NCBI GenBank assembly: GCA_018823135.1
Contig: JAHJJF010000041.1
Coordinates: forward strand, 1-64,000
DNA from: Pseudomonadota bacterium
GTDB lineage: Bacteria > Desulfobacterota > Desulfobulbia > Desulfobulbales > CALZHT01
Direction: 5' to 3'
DNA length: 64,000 nucleotides
The translations under genes were made by a program, and so were the position numbers. Within the stretch, counting starts at the first letter, position 1. Every line of letters starts with the position of its first letter. Below are positions 25,985-34,804 of the stretch, piece after piece. The notes under the pieces were generated by a model. It saw only the letters and a list, made by a program, of their open reading frames with translations. It was not told the origin of the DNA and made no database searches.

Positions 25985-26557
25985 CTATTGAACTTTTTCA
26001 ATCGCCGTTATGACGTAAACCATCCCGCCGGTAAAACGCGACGGCACTTGTTCGTACGTGACATTGACCTTTTCGCCGGGAGAGGGCACCCAGCCATCAG
26101 GGACGGATTGCATACCCCTTTTTTTATCCATGGCAATGATTTGCCCGGTCTCCGGGAATTCGAATTCAATTCTTTTTCTTCCAACCTCTGTTATGGTGCC
26201 GGTTGCCGGATTGCTCAACTCCTTGCGATTCGGGTCTTTTTTGACGAGCTTCAAATCGGATACGGCAAGAATCGTTCTGCCATCACGCATCGCCTTTTTA
26301 TAGAAATTGACCGTAACCGTATCTCCTGTCTGTGGCCGGTAATCAGCAGGATCGTATACAGTCTCGCGCCCGGGATTATACTTGATTCCGTCGGTTTCAC
26401 CGGTTGCCACGAGAATAAATCCTGTTAAACCGGTTTCTTTCACCACCCCTGTTTTGGTGCTTTCCGATTCATCAGCCAGAACTGATAACGGGGAGAAGAT
26501 AAAAGCCAATACAACAATCATGTTCAGTAGCTTTCTGAATCCATACAATTTTTCCAT
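25985..26557 (-). CDS. Exported protein of unknown function
   Basis: 190 aa with a clear signal peptide (about 1-29, ending SVLADES). The mature part has two similar beta-rich halves: each has a TGxI/TGFI strand, a G-D/E-x-V-x-V turn (TGDTVTVNFYK; PGEKVNVTYEQ) and a closing I(L/T)A strand, suggesting tandem OB-fold-like modules. No enzyme motif is visible. It stands alone between the convergent rnf operon and a hybrid kinase, with a strong ribosome site (GGAGGAACAA) before the ATG. Confidence 0.7.
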   Translation of the reverse strand: MEKLYGFRKLLNMIVVLAFIFSPLSVLADESESTKTGVVKETGLTGFILVATGETDGIKYNPGRETVYDPADYRPQTGDTVTVNFYKKAMRDGRTILAVSDLKLVKKDPNRKELSNPATGTITEVGRKRIEFEFPETGQIIAMDKKRGMQSVPDGWVPSPGEKVNVTYEQVPSRFTGGMVYVITAIEKVQ

Positions 26558-26669
26558 TATTTGTTCCTCCGGAATATAAGTATTTTTTGTGTTGTTACGA
26601 GTAATTCAAGGCCTCAATAAAAAATTATATGATTAATTCTAGAAAATACAACAGGAAGTTTGAAAGCGA

Positions 26670-28574
26670 TTATTTATCAAGGATTTCTCTCACAACCCCT
26701 GCCAGTTCTTTTCTTGCTACAGGTTTCATGAGTAACCTGCTGATACCAAGAGTACTGGCTTTTTCATGGTCGATCAGGTCGCTATATCCTGTGCAGAGGA
26801 GAATAGGAATGTCGGGACGAAGAGCAAGTATTTTTCCAGACAATTCCGCGCCGTTGATTGCCGGCATAGTCATGTCGGTAATAATTAAATCAAATTCATG
26901 AGGTGAGGATGAGAATATTTGCAGGGCTTTTTCACTGCTTGTTGTGCTGGTAACCTGATAGCCAAGGCCGTTAAGGATTCGTTCTTCAAGAGTGGCAATT
27001 GTCTCCTCATCATCAACAACAAGAATCCGCTCGTTTCCGTGAGGTAGGATGTCTGTCGTCTGATCCTCCTGGTCATAGGAAGGTAAGTCAATCCATGGCA
27101 GAAAGACATTGAAGGAAGTACCTTTTTGTGGAGCACTGTTTACTTTGATATGGCCACCATAGCTGGTGATAATGCCATGAACCACAGCTAAACCAAGGCC
27201 GGTTCCTTCCCCTGTTTGCTTTGTTGTATAATAAGGATCGAAAATCCGCTCCTGTATCTGTTTGTTCATTCCATGTCCGGTGTCACTCACTGTTAACCAG
27301 ACATATGATCCAGGAGGTATCTTGAACCGACTCATCTCATCAATATCTGTTTTGTCTAAGCCTATGGACAGAACACCGCCGGTTTCTCTCATTGCATGAT
27401 AGGCATTTGTACAAAGATTCATGATGACTTGATGAATTTGTGTCGGATCGGCAAGGATTATCCCAGCTTGAGAATTTATGTCCTCTTTAATCTCAATTGT
27501 AGTGGGGATTGAAGCTCGCAGCATTTTCAGGGATTCTTGTATTATCCCGGATAATTGTAACGGTTTTAATTCCTGATTTTCTTTGCGGCTGAATGCAAGA
27601 ATCTGTTTAACCAGTTCTTTGGCGCGATGACTGGCCTTAATCACCTCTTCCTGGAATGCCCAGAGCTCGCTGTCTTTTGACAGGTTTGATTGAACCAGTT
27701 CTGCGTATCCAAAAATGGCAGCCAGGATATTGTTGAAATCATGGGCTATGCCCCCGGCCAAGGTTCCGATTGCCTCCAGTTTTTGGGATTGCTGCAATTG
27801 TGCTTCCAGGGCTTTCCTCTGGGTAATATCTCTCACTGTTTCAACAGCCGCAAAGATCTTGCCCTGCGAATCCCTTACCGGGCTTGCTGAGACCTCCATG
27901 AATATGTCTTTCCCTTCATGAGTAGTTGCAGAAGTCTCTCTTCGGTGAACCTGCCCGTCGTCAAAGCATTTGGCAACAAGGCATCCGTCACAGACCTCAT
28001 TTTTACCCTGATAGGCGGTATAGCAATAATCTCCTACGTGCTCTCCCTGCCGCTCTTTCTGGATTGCGTTCTGGTAGAGAATTTTGAAGTTCCTGTCCTG
28101 GACGGTGAGGCCGTCACCCAAAGCCGCAATAACCGCCTCCAGCTTATTCTTTTCCTGGATCAGACTTTCTTCTGCGGTTTTCCTTTCCTGAATGTCTCTA
28201 TGGGTGCCGACAAGTATTAATGGCTTTCCGTCTTCATCCCAATCAATGATTTTCCCCTTGTCCAGAACCCATTTCCAGTGGCCTTCTTTTGTGAGCAGAC
28301 GATATTCCGAGCTGTATGATTCTGCTTTGTCACTTAAGTAGGCTTCCAATTCTTTAAGAATACGATCTTTATCTTCCGGATGAACTATTTCATTCCAGAA
28401 TTCCATGCTTGAATCGATTTCATCAAGCTGGTACCCGAGCATTTCCGCACATCGTTTATCAACATTTCCTTTGCCGGTCTGAATGTTGACTTCCCATAGG
28501 CCCATTTCACTGGCTTCCAAAGCATAAAGGAGCTTTTCTGGTTGTAATAAACTTTTTGGGGTTTCATTTGGCAT
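26670..28574 (-). CDS. Hybrid histidine kinase (PAS-PAS-HisKA-HATPase-REC)
   Basis: 634 aa from ATG 28574; a GTG at 28640 would add 22 residues, and neither has a good ribosome site. No membrane helix, so cytoplasmic. PAS1 (about 15-130) is followed by PAS2 (about 145-250), which carries a Cys cluster (C184, C195, C198, C203; CDGCLVAKC). HisKA (H278 in AHDFNNIL), HATPase_c (DTGHGM; GTGLGLAV) and a C-terminal receiver (VVDDEE; ITDMTMP) follow. It resembles the kinase at 4013 from HisKA onward, so the two probably share ancestry and perhaps a downstream pathway. No response regulator is adjacent. Confidence 0.88.
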   Translation of the reverse strand: MPNETPKSLLQPEKLLYALEASEMGLWEVNIQTGKGNVDKRCAEMLGYQLDEIDSSMEFWNEIVHPEDKDRILKELEAYLSDKAESYSSEYRLLTKEGHWKWVLDKGKIIDWDEDGKPLILVGTHRDIQERKTAEESLIQEKNKLEAVIAALGDGLTVQDRNFKILYQNAIQKERQGEHVGDYCYTAYQGKNEVCDGCLVAKCFDDGQVHRRETSATTHEGKDIFMEVSASPVRDSQGKIFAAVETVRDITQRKALEAQLQQSQKLEAIGTLAGGIAHDFNNILAAIFGYAELVQSNLSKDSELWAFQEEVIKASHRAKELVKQILAFSRKENQELKPLQLSGIIQESLKMLRASIPTTIEIKEDINSQAGIILADPTQIHQVIMNLCTNAYHAMRETGGVLSIGLDKTDIDEMSRFKIPPGSYVWLTVSDTGHGMNKQIQERIFDPYYTTKQTGEGTGLGLAVVHGIITSYGGHIKVNSAPQKGTSFNVFLPWIDLPSYDQEDQTTDILPHGNERILVVDDEETIATLEERILNGLGYQVTSTTSSEKALQIFSSSPHEFDLIITDMTMPAINGAELSGKILALRPDIPILLCTGYSDLIDHEKASTLGISRLLMKPVARKELAGVVREILDK

Positions 28575-28742
28575 AGTGGTGTGGTTTTCCGCGAAGAAGT
28601 CAGTTGCAATTATTAGTGTGAATGGATGTTCTCCATTCACTACTACTTTTATGATACTGGAATGTCATCAACAAAAAATTCCCCAAGGTGAGAGATCCCA
28701 GGGTACAGAATTGATTATCTCTTTTTTAAATTGGCATCTTTT

Positions 28743-30302
28743 TCATGTTTTCAGGGTAATAAGATTTGTAAAGGTTCTTTTGTCTTTATGTATGGCCTGA
28801 ACCATGAGATCGCGGCAGAACTGCAGCCCTTCAAACTGGTTTTTGGAAAGCGGTTTCCGGTCGCCCTTTATGTCTAGATAGATCAGTCCCACCGGACGCT
28901 TCTCGGTCATCAGCGGCATGAAATAACATTTGCGACCCTTGACCAGTGACGCGAGGTTCCTGGGGAATTGGTCAGCGGTTTGTTCGGATGCGAAAATTCG
29001 GTCTTTGCCGTCTTTTAAGGATTGGATTACAACATGGCGGGATTCGGCCGGATTCTCATCAAAAACAACCAGTTTTCCAGCCGGATATTCTCCAAGGCCC
29101 AGGCCGCCGGTGAGTATTTTGCCTTTTTCCTGCCCGGCAACAAGCTGCATGATGATGACCCGGTCGGCCTGGAGGCCTCGGTGCATGCCGGTGAGAAGCA
29201 TTATCAGCGATTGTTTCAGGTCGAATTTTTTAAAACAGCCTTTACGGAAAAGATACAGGTAATCGTTCAGCGAATCGGGCTGTAGATCATAGGGGGTGTC
29301 GATAAATGTTGTGTCCGGTAATTGGTGGTCTGCTTTGTCGCGGGGTCTGCCATTTTTAGCCGGCAGCATATCTCTTGATATCTTTATTGAACCTGATGAA
29401 GCGGTCTTGAGCAGCAGGTTCACGGCGCTTTGGATCTGGATATTGCGCAGCGCCAGGCGATAGGTGTCGGATGCATTTTTGGTGGACTCCAGGCTTTTGT
29501 TGAGACAGTGCAGGGCTTCTTCCTTGTCAAGTTTGAGCAGATCTCGGTAATCGCCGAGAATTTTGTTTGCGTTCTGATTTCTGCGGACCGCCAGGACAAA
29601 TTCATTACAAAAGGCCGCCAGGTTGTTGTGGTAATATGCTTCACTGCCGGCCTGTTCAATTTTCAGCTTTTTATCATTAATTGCCTGAACAACGTGTTCC
29701 GGGAAATGCCAGGAGCGGGCGATTTCCATTCCCAGTCGTGACAAGGTCATCCCTCTTAAGGCAACCCAGGCGGCATCGGTTTCGGATGCGCCCCTGGCAA
29801 TCATTTGAGAAATCTCATGATAGCTTTCCGGGAAGTACAGAAGAACCGTCACCTTACCCAGGTCGCGGAGCATCGTACTTATAAAGGCTTCTTCCGGGTT
29901 GATCGGTATTTTGGCCTCCGTGCAGATTTGTTTGGCGAGGGTGGCGCTGACCAGCGATAAAGTAATGGTTTCAAGGGCCAGGTCCTGTTCCATGCCGGCT
30001 TTGACATATTCTTCAAGGACCATGGTGTTTGTGGCAAGGGTCTTCAGGTCCTCGTGCCCGAGAGAGTTGACGGCAATGGATACGGAAGCCAGGGGTGCCG
30101 GACGTTTGTAATAGGGCGAGTTGGCGGTTCGCAGAATTCTGCATGCCAGGGCGAAATCCTTCATAAATACCGAAACCAAGGAAGCAGTGGTTGCGTGCTG
30201 ATTTTGAGTCAGCGAACGGATTTCATTTGCATGCTCGGATAAGGCCGGCAAGTCATTGGTATGGACTTTAGCCAGTATTTCAGCAATTAAGCTGTGTTGC
30301 AT
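28743..30302 (-). CDS. HDOD-domain protein with C-terminal GAF-like region
   Basis: 519 aa. An N-terminal HDOD domain (about 5-205) is recognisable by ACRILRTANSPYY, SVSIAVNSLG and the AWVALRGMTLSRLGMEIARSW helix. A linker of about 100 aa follows, then a C-terminal GAF-like region (about 335-510; ADRVIIMQLVAG, PVGLIYLDIKGDRKPL). HDOD proteins are signalling modules that usually lack phosphodiesterase activity. It starts 7 nt after the aat stop, so it is probably co-transcribed with aat. Role unknown. Confidence 0.85.
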   Translation of the reverse strand: MQHSLIAEILAKVHTNDLPALSEHANEIRSLTQNQHATTASLVSVFMKDFALACRILRTANSPYYKRPAPLASVSIAVNSLGHEDLKTLATNTMVLEEYVKAGMEQDLALETITLSLVSATLAKQICTEAKIPINPEEAFISTMLRDLGKVTVLLYFPESYHEISQMIARGASETDAAWVALRGMTLSRLGMEIARSWHFPEHVVQAINDKKLKIEQAGSEAYYHNNLAAFCNEFVLAVRRNQNANKILGDYRDLLKLDKEEALHCLNKSLESTKNASDTYRLALRNIQIQSAVNLLLKTASSGSIKISRDMLPAKNGRPRDKADHQLPDTTFIDTPYDLQPDSLNDYLYLFRKGCFKKFDLKQSLIMLLTGMHRGLQADRVIIMQLVAGQEKGKILTGGLGLGEYPAGKLVVFDENPAESRHVVIQSLKDGKDRIFASEQTADQFPRNLASLVKGRKCYFMPLMTEKRPVGLIYLDIKGDRKPLSKNQFEGLQFCRDLMVQAIHKDKRTFTNLITLKT

Positions 30303-30309
30303 CAGCCCC

Positions 30310-30993
30310 TCATCCCCATTTGCCCTGCCTTGTTGGTTTGCTTAAGGCAATGTTGAGTCTGTCGTAGAAATCATCCGCGGGAATTTCCCGTGCCCCCATT
30401 CTTTTGAGGTGATCTGTTGCTATCTGGCAGTCGATCATTTCAAATCCCCAACCGGCCAGTTTTTCCACCAGAAAGGCCATGCCGATTTTTGATGCGTCGC
30501 TTGCCTTGCTGAACATGGATTCGCCATAATATATGGCGCCGATTGCCAATCCGTACAGGCCGCCGACAAGTTCATCGCCGTCCCAGCACTCAACGGAATG
30601 GGCAAAGCCAAGGTCGTGCAGGGTGCAATATGCCTCAATCATCTCTTCAACAATCCAGGTGCCGGCCTCTTCCTGGCCGGGGCGGGGAAACTTTGCACAG
30701 GATTCAATAACCTGCCGGAAGGCGGAATCCATGGTGATCCGGAATGGCTTTTTGCGGATAGTCCTGGCAAGCCTTTTTGAAATCCGCAGTTCATCCGGAA
30801 AGAGCACCAGGCGAGGATCGGGGGCCCACCAGAGAATGGGTTCTCCTTGGGAATACCAAGGGAAAATCCCCATCTGGTAGGCGACGAGGATCCGTTCTGG
30901 TGAAAGGTCGCCTCCCACAGCAATCAGGCCGTCTTCGCGGGCAAGATGCGGTGGCGGAAAAAACGGTGAATCAGTGAGCTGGAAAACAGGCAT
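30310..30993 (-). CDS. aat: Leucyl/phenylalanyl-tRNA--protein transferase
   Basis: 227 aa, full family length. Signatures: FPPPHLAREDGLIAVGGDLS, MGIFPWYSQGEPILWWAPDPR, AHSVECWDGDELVGGLYGLAIG and the SMFSKASDASKIG motif. It adds Leu or Phe to N-terminal Lys/Arg of proteins, marking them for ClpAPS degradation (N-end rule). Upstream gene of an aat-HDOD pair with a 7-nt gap. Confidence 0.95.
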   Translation of the reverse strand: MPVFQLTDSPFFPPPHLAREDGLIAVGGDLSPERILVAYQMGIFPWYSQGEPILWWAPDPRLVLFPDELRISKRLARTIRKKPFRITMDSAFRQVIESCAKFPRPGQEEAGTWIVEEMIEAYCTLHDLGFAHSVECWDGDELVGGLYGLAIGAIYYGESMFSKASDASKIGMAFLVEKLAGWGFEMIDCQIATDHLKRMGAREIPADDFYDRLNIALSKPTRQGKWG

Positions 30994-31175
30994 TATGTAT
31001 AGTTATGAGTGCTGAGAGCTGAGTTATGAGTAAAGAGTAAAAAACAGTTTATAACGATGGACTATCTGTTGACAACTATAATCAATTTTGTACTATCCGT
31101 CACTCAGCACTCAGCACTCAGCACTCAGCACTCAGCACTCAGCACTCAGCACTCAGCACTCAGCACTATCACGTC
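30994..31175. other. Intergenic stretch with satellite, no gene
   Basis: 182 bp between two minus-strand genes. It is dominated by a heptamer array at 31101. A related heptamer-phased motif in reverse orientation (GAGTGCTGAGAGCTGAG) occurs near 31005. Confidence 0.5.
31101..31167. repeat. Heptamer satellite (CACTCAG)n, about 9.5 copies
   Basis: 67 bp of perfect CACTCAG units in tandem. It ends about 9 bp before the stop codon of the flavoprotein gene. The unit length of 7 matches other arrays in the window. The perfect copies imply recent slippage, and copy number probably varies between strains. Confidence 0.95.
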
Positions 31176-32627
31176 TCACAACTCACAGGCCCGGCCCTTG
31201 AGATTAAAAAAGAATGACAGGGCTTTGCGCACCTTTTTCGAAAAGAGTTTTTTTGAAAAGTATGCACCGGCTACCCGTTTGTTGATCTCACCCAGGGTTG
31301 GATACGGATGGATTGCCGAGGCAATGGTTGAAAGTCTGACCCCGCCGTTGAGGATCGCCACCCATTCGCTTAACAATTCTCCGGCATGGGGACCGAGAAT
31401 CTGAACCCCAATGGGTTTGTTGCTGTCATTGAGCAATAATTTTATTTTGCCGACTCTTTCTCCCTGGGCAAGACTTCTGTCGTTGTCTTTAAATTCTTCC
31501 ATCCACACGGAATATTTGATTCCTGCGGCCTGGGCGGCTTTCTCGTTCATGCCGATGGAGGCAAGCTCCGGGTCCATGTATGTGCACCAGGGCATCCAGG
31601 TATAATTGACTTTGCGGGGCAGGCGGAAAACAGCATTTGATACCACTATACCGCCTTCATAGCCCGCTGCATGAGTGAATTGAAACATGCCGTTGATGTC
31701 GCCGGCGGCATAGATATGTTTATGGTTGGTCCGCAAGCGTTTATCGACCTTTATGCCTTTGCCGTCGTATTCAACTCCGATGGAATCGAGCCCCATATCC
31801 CGGATGTTTGGGCTCCTGCCCAGGGCGACAAGAAGTTCTTCTGCTTGAATCGTCACAACATTCCCGTCAGCATCCTTATAGGTGATTTTTTTCAGACCGT
31901 TGGTCTCCCCGGCCTTCTGGACGGCGGCGTTGAGATGAAAGATTACACCCTCTTCTTGCAGCACGGCCCTTGAGATGTCCGCCATATCCTTGTCTTCCTT
32001 GCTGAGGATCTGGTCGCTGCGCTGAATCACATGTACCTCTGCCCCCAAACGGTTAAAGGCCTGGGCCATCTCAATGGCGATGGGCCCGGCCCCGAGCACA
32101 ATCAACGATCTGGGGAGGGTGTCAAGATAGAAGATTTCCTTGTTGGTAAGAAAGGCGATTTTGTCAAGGCCTTCCACTGGAGGGACGGCAGGGGATGAGC
32201 CGCTGGCAATAACCCATTTGTCCGCGGAATATCTTTTGCCGTTGACCTGAACCGAGTGCTCATCAATGAATGCCGCCTGACCGAATTCCACTTTGGCGCC
32301 GAGCTTACAAAAACGTTCAACTGAATCATGCTGTTGAATCGTGTCGATTACCGAGCGGATCCTTTTGGACACATCTCTGAAGTCCACGGGTTTGTATTCC
32401 ATCTGCGGCAGGCCGTATTTGTGGAGGTTTTTCAGCTGATGATACACCGACGCGGTTTTGATCAGGGTTTTGCTTGGCACGCAGCCGTAATGCAGGCAAT
32501 CGCCTCCGAGTTTTTTTTCGCGTTCGATGAGCAGGGTTTTGGCGCCCAGTTGCGCTGCGCCGGCAGTGACGGTGAGGCCTGCCGCGCCGCCGCCGATCAC
32601 CCCGATATCAAAATCGTAATTTGCCAT
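31176..32627 (-). CDS. Pyridine nucleotide-disulfide oxidoreductase (mercuric reductase/lipoamide dehydrogenase-like)
   Basis: 483 aa from ATG 32627, preceded by GGGGAG at 6 nt; an ATG at 32663 lacks this support. FAD loop VIGGGAAGLTVTAGAAQLG; redox pair in GGDCLHYGCVPSKTL (the class I CxxxxC); NAD(P) loop VLGAGPIAIEMAQAF; second FAD motif IYAAGDINGMFQFTH; C-terminal dimerisation domain with the HPYPTLGE active-site histidine. This is the class I disulfide reductase family, but no N-terminal metal-binding domain or lipoyl context is present, so the substrate is unknown. Confidence 0.85.
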   Translation of the reverse strand: MANYDFDIGVIGGGAAGLTVTAGAAQLGAKTLLIEREKKLGGDCLHYGCVPSKTLIKTASVYHQLKNLHKYGLPQMEYKPVDFRDVSKRIRSVIDTIQQHDSVERFCKLGAKVEFGQAAFIDEHSVQVNGKRYSADKWVIASGSSPAVPPVEGLDKIAFLTNKEIFYLDTLPRSLIVLGAGPIAIEMAQAFNRLGAEVHVIQRSDQILSKEDKDMADISRAVLQEEGVIFHLNAAVQKAGETNGLKKITYKDADGNVVTIQAEELLVALGRSPNIRDMGLDSIGVEYDGKGIKVDKRLRTNHKHIYAAGDINGMFQFTHAAGYEGGIVVSNAVFRLPRKVNYTWMPWCTYMDPELASIGMNEKAAQAAGIKYSVWMEEFKDNDRSLAQGERVGKIKLLLNDSNKPIGVQILGPHAGELLSEWVAILNGGVRLSTIASAIHPYPTLGEINKRVAGAYFSKKLFSKKVRKALSFFFNLKGRACEL

Positions 32628-32788
32628 GGTTTCTCCCCGTGGTGTTCTGATTATTCCTGCCATTGATGTCCTTAATCATAGCAGGTGGCCGTTATTAGTG
32701 AATCTTATTTTTCAGTACGCATAAAAAGTTGAGTTTCCCTTCCATATTATCCGACGCCTAATAACCCGACATTGATACGCGGAAAATG

Positions 32789-32833
32789 TGACATTATTGC
32801 AAGTTATATATTTACAATTTTGCAATAATGTCA
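32789..32833. promoter_or_regulatory. 14-bp inverted repeat upstream of glnB
   Basis: TGACATTATTGCAA and TTGCAATAATGTCA are perfect inverted copies separated by 17 AT-rich bp. It ends 191 bp before the glnB ATG. Its size and spacing fit an enhancer or dimer-of-dimers operator. The binding factor is unknown. Confidence 0.6.
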
Positions 32834-32935
32834 TTAGGCCTGGTGTTGGTTTCGTCTGTGAATAACTTTCATGACAGGTAATTATTCCAGTATTTACGTC
32901 ATGTTAGCGTTGTCTCGGCGGTGTTTGGCAAAAGG

Positions 32936-32984
32936 TGGCACGCTTATTGATATACAAGTATTGCAAAGGGCACGCTGATTGATA
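32936..32984 (+). promoter_or_regulatory. Tandem sigma-54-like boxes before glnB
   Basis: TGGCACGCTTATTGATA (32936-32952) and GGGCACGCTGATTGATA (32968-32984) are direct copies 32 bp apart. Each resembles the sigma-54 -24/-12 consensus TGGCAC-N5-TTGC with TTGA in place of TTGC. They could be paired promoters or paired operator sites about three helical turns apart. Confidence 0.4.
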
Positions 32985-32985
32985 A

Positions 32986-33363
<378 letters not shown>

Positions 33364-33399
33364 CAACGCAGGACATAATGAATATTTTGGAGGTTCGTC

Positions 33400-34722
33400 A
33401 TGAAAAAAATTGTATTAACAGCGTTATTTTTGGTCCTGCCGGTTCTAGCTATTGCCGGTGAGGATCCGCCAACCATCGCATCAAATGCGGATGCCATCAG
33501 CCTGGTACAGACCCATGCCGATTATGTATGGACTCTGATCGCCGCTGCACTGGTCTTTTTTATGCAGGCCGGTTTTGCCATGGTGGAATCCGGTTTTACC
33601 AGGGCGAAAAGTGCGGTGAATATCATGATGAAGAATCTGATGGATTTTTCCATGGGCTCAATTTTCTTCTGGGCCATCGGTTTCGGAATCATGTTCGGAA
33701 CAACCAAGACCGGCTGGTTCGGCACCACGGGATTTTTCTTAAGTGACTGGACGCCGGGCGGTGACCCCTGGGTCCTTGCTTTCTGGATGTTTCAATGTGT
33801 ATTCGCTGCAACAGCTGCGACCATAGTTTCCGGAGCGGTTGCCGAGCGCACCAAGTTTGTCGGCTACCTTGTATACAGTGCGGTGCTTTGCGCTCTAATT
33901 TACCCGGTATTCGGCAGTTGGGCATGGGGCAGTCTTTTAAACGGCAACGGCTGGCTTGAAGGACTAGGATTTATCGACTTTGCCGGATCAACGGTGGTGC
34001 ATTCCATCGGTGGCTGGGCAGCCCTTGCCGGGACTCTCGTTCTTGGACCTCGTCTGGGCAAATACGGCAAAGACGGTAAGGTCAAGGCTATCCCCGGTCA
34101 TAATATTCCCATGGCCGCCCTGGGTGTTTTTATCCTCTGGTTTGGCTGGTTCGGATTCAATCCCGGATCCACCACCGCTGCAACTAAAGATATCGCCATG
34201 ATATTTGTAAATACCAACCTTGCTGCTGCGGCCGGTGCAGTGCTGGCGATGATAACCTCCTGGATTATGTTCAAGAAGCCTGATGTCGGTATGAGCTTGA
34301 ACGGTGCCTTGGCCGGTCTGGTCGGTATCACTGCCGGATGCGCAAATGTCAGCCCTACGAGTTCTCTGGCTATCGGTGCCATCGCCGGGGTGATAGTTGT
34401 CTTATCAGTGGTTTTCTTTGATCGGATTCATGTGGATGATCCGGTGGGTGCAGTATCGGTACACGGAGTATGCGGTGCCTGGGGAACCCTGGCTGCCGGA
34501 CTCTTTAACATGGGCGGTACAACCGCTAAAATCATCGGAGTACAGGCAATAGGAATAGGCGCGGCATTTGTCTGGTCCTTTGGCGCGGCATTCATTCTGT
34601 TCAAATTGATCGATATGACAATCGGTCTCAGAATCAGTGAAGAAGAAGAGATGATGGGTGTTGATCGGGCAGAACATGGTGCTGATGCATACCCTGATTT
34701 CCAGGTACACAAGAATATGTAA
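33400..34722 (+). CDS. amtB: Ammonium transporter
   Basis: 440 aa. An N-terminal signal peptide (KIVLTALFLVLPVLAIAGE) is followed by eleven membrane helices of the Amt/Rh fold. Signatures include FMQAGFAMVESGFTRAKSAVN, DFAGSTVVHSIGGWAALAG (pore histidine) and GAVSVHGVCGAWGTLAAGLF (second pore histidine). It moves ammonium across the inner membrane and is gated by the PII protein encoded just upstream. GGAGG ribosome site 6 nt before the ATG. Confidence 0.96.
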   Translation: MKKIVLTALFLVLPVLAIAGEDPPTIASNADAISLVQTHADYVWTLIAAALVFFMQAGFAMVESGFTRAKSAVNIMMKNLMDFSMGSIFFWAIGFGIMFGTTKTGWFGTTGFFLSDWTPGGDPWVLAFWMFQCVFAATAATIVSGAVAERTKFVGYLVYSAVLCALIYPVFGSWAWGSLLNGNGWLEGLGFIDFAGSTVVHSIGGWAALAGTLVLGPRLGKYGKDGKVKAIPGHNIPMAALGVFILWFGWFGFNPGSTTAATKDIAMIFVNTNLAAAAGAVLAMITSWIMFKKPDVGMSLNGALAGLVGITAGCANVSPTSSLAIGAIAGVIVVLSVVFFDRIHVDDPVGAVSVHGVCGAWGTLAAGLFNMGGTTAKIIGVQAIGIGAAFVWSFGAAFILFKLIDMTIGLRISEEEEMMGVDRAEHGADAYPDFQVHKNM

Positions 34723-34733
34723 GAGTGATCGTC

Positions 34734-34762
34734 GGGAGGCGGCTGCGGCTGCCTCCCTTTAA
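34734..34762 (+). terminator. Terminator or attenuator after amtB
   Basis: GGGAGGC and GCCTCCC arms around a GC-rich loop, followed by TTTAAT. It starts 12 nt past the amtB stop and lies 43 nt before the porin start, so it could reduce read-through into the porin gene. Confidence 0.7.
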
Positions 34763-34804
34763 TAAAAAACATACAAAACAAAATACAATTTTAGGAGAAA
34801 GGAC

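Noticed and set aside
31101-31167. CRISPR array
   Set aside because: The units are contiguous 7-mers without spacers; this is a simple satellite.
32789-32833. NtrC enhancer
   Set aside because: The arms do not match the GCAC-N-GTGC type consensus for NtrC.
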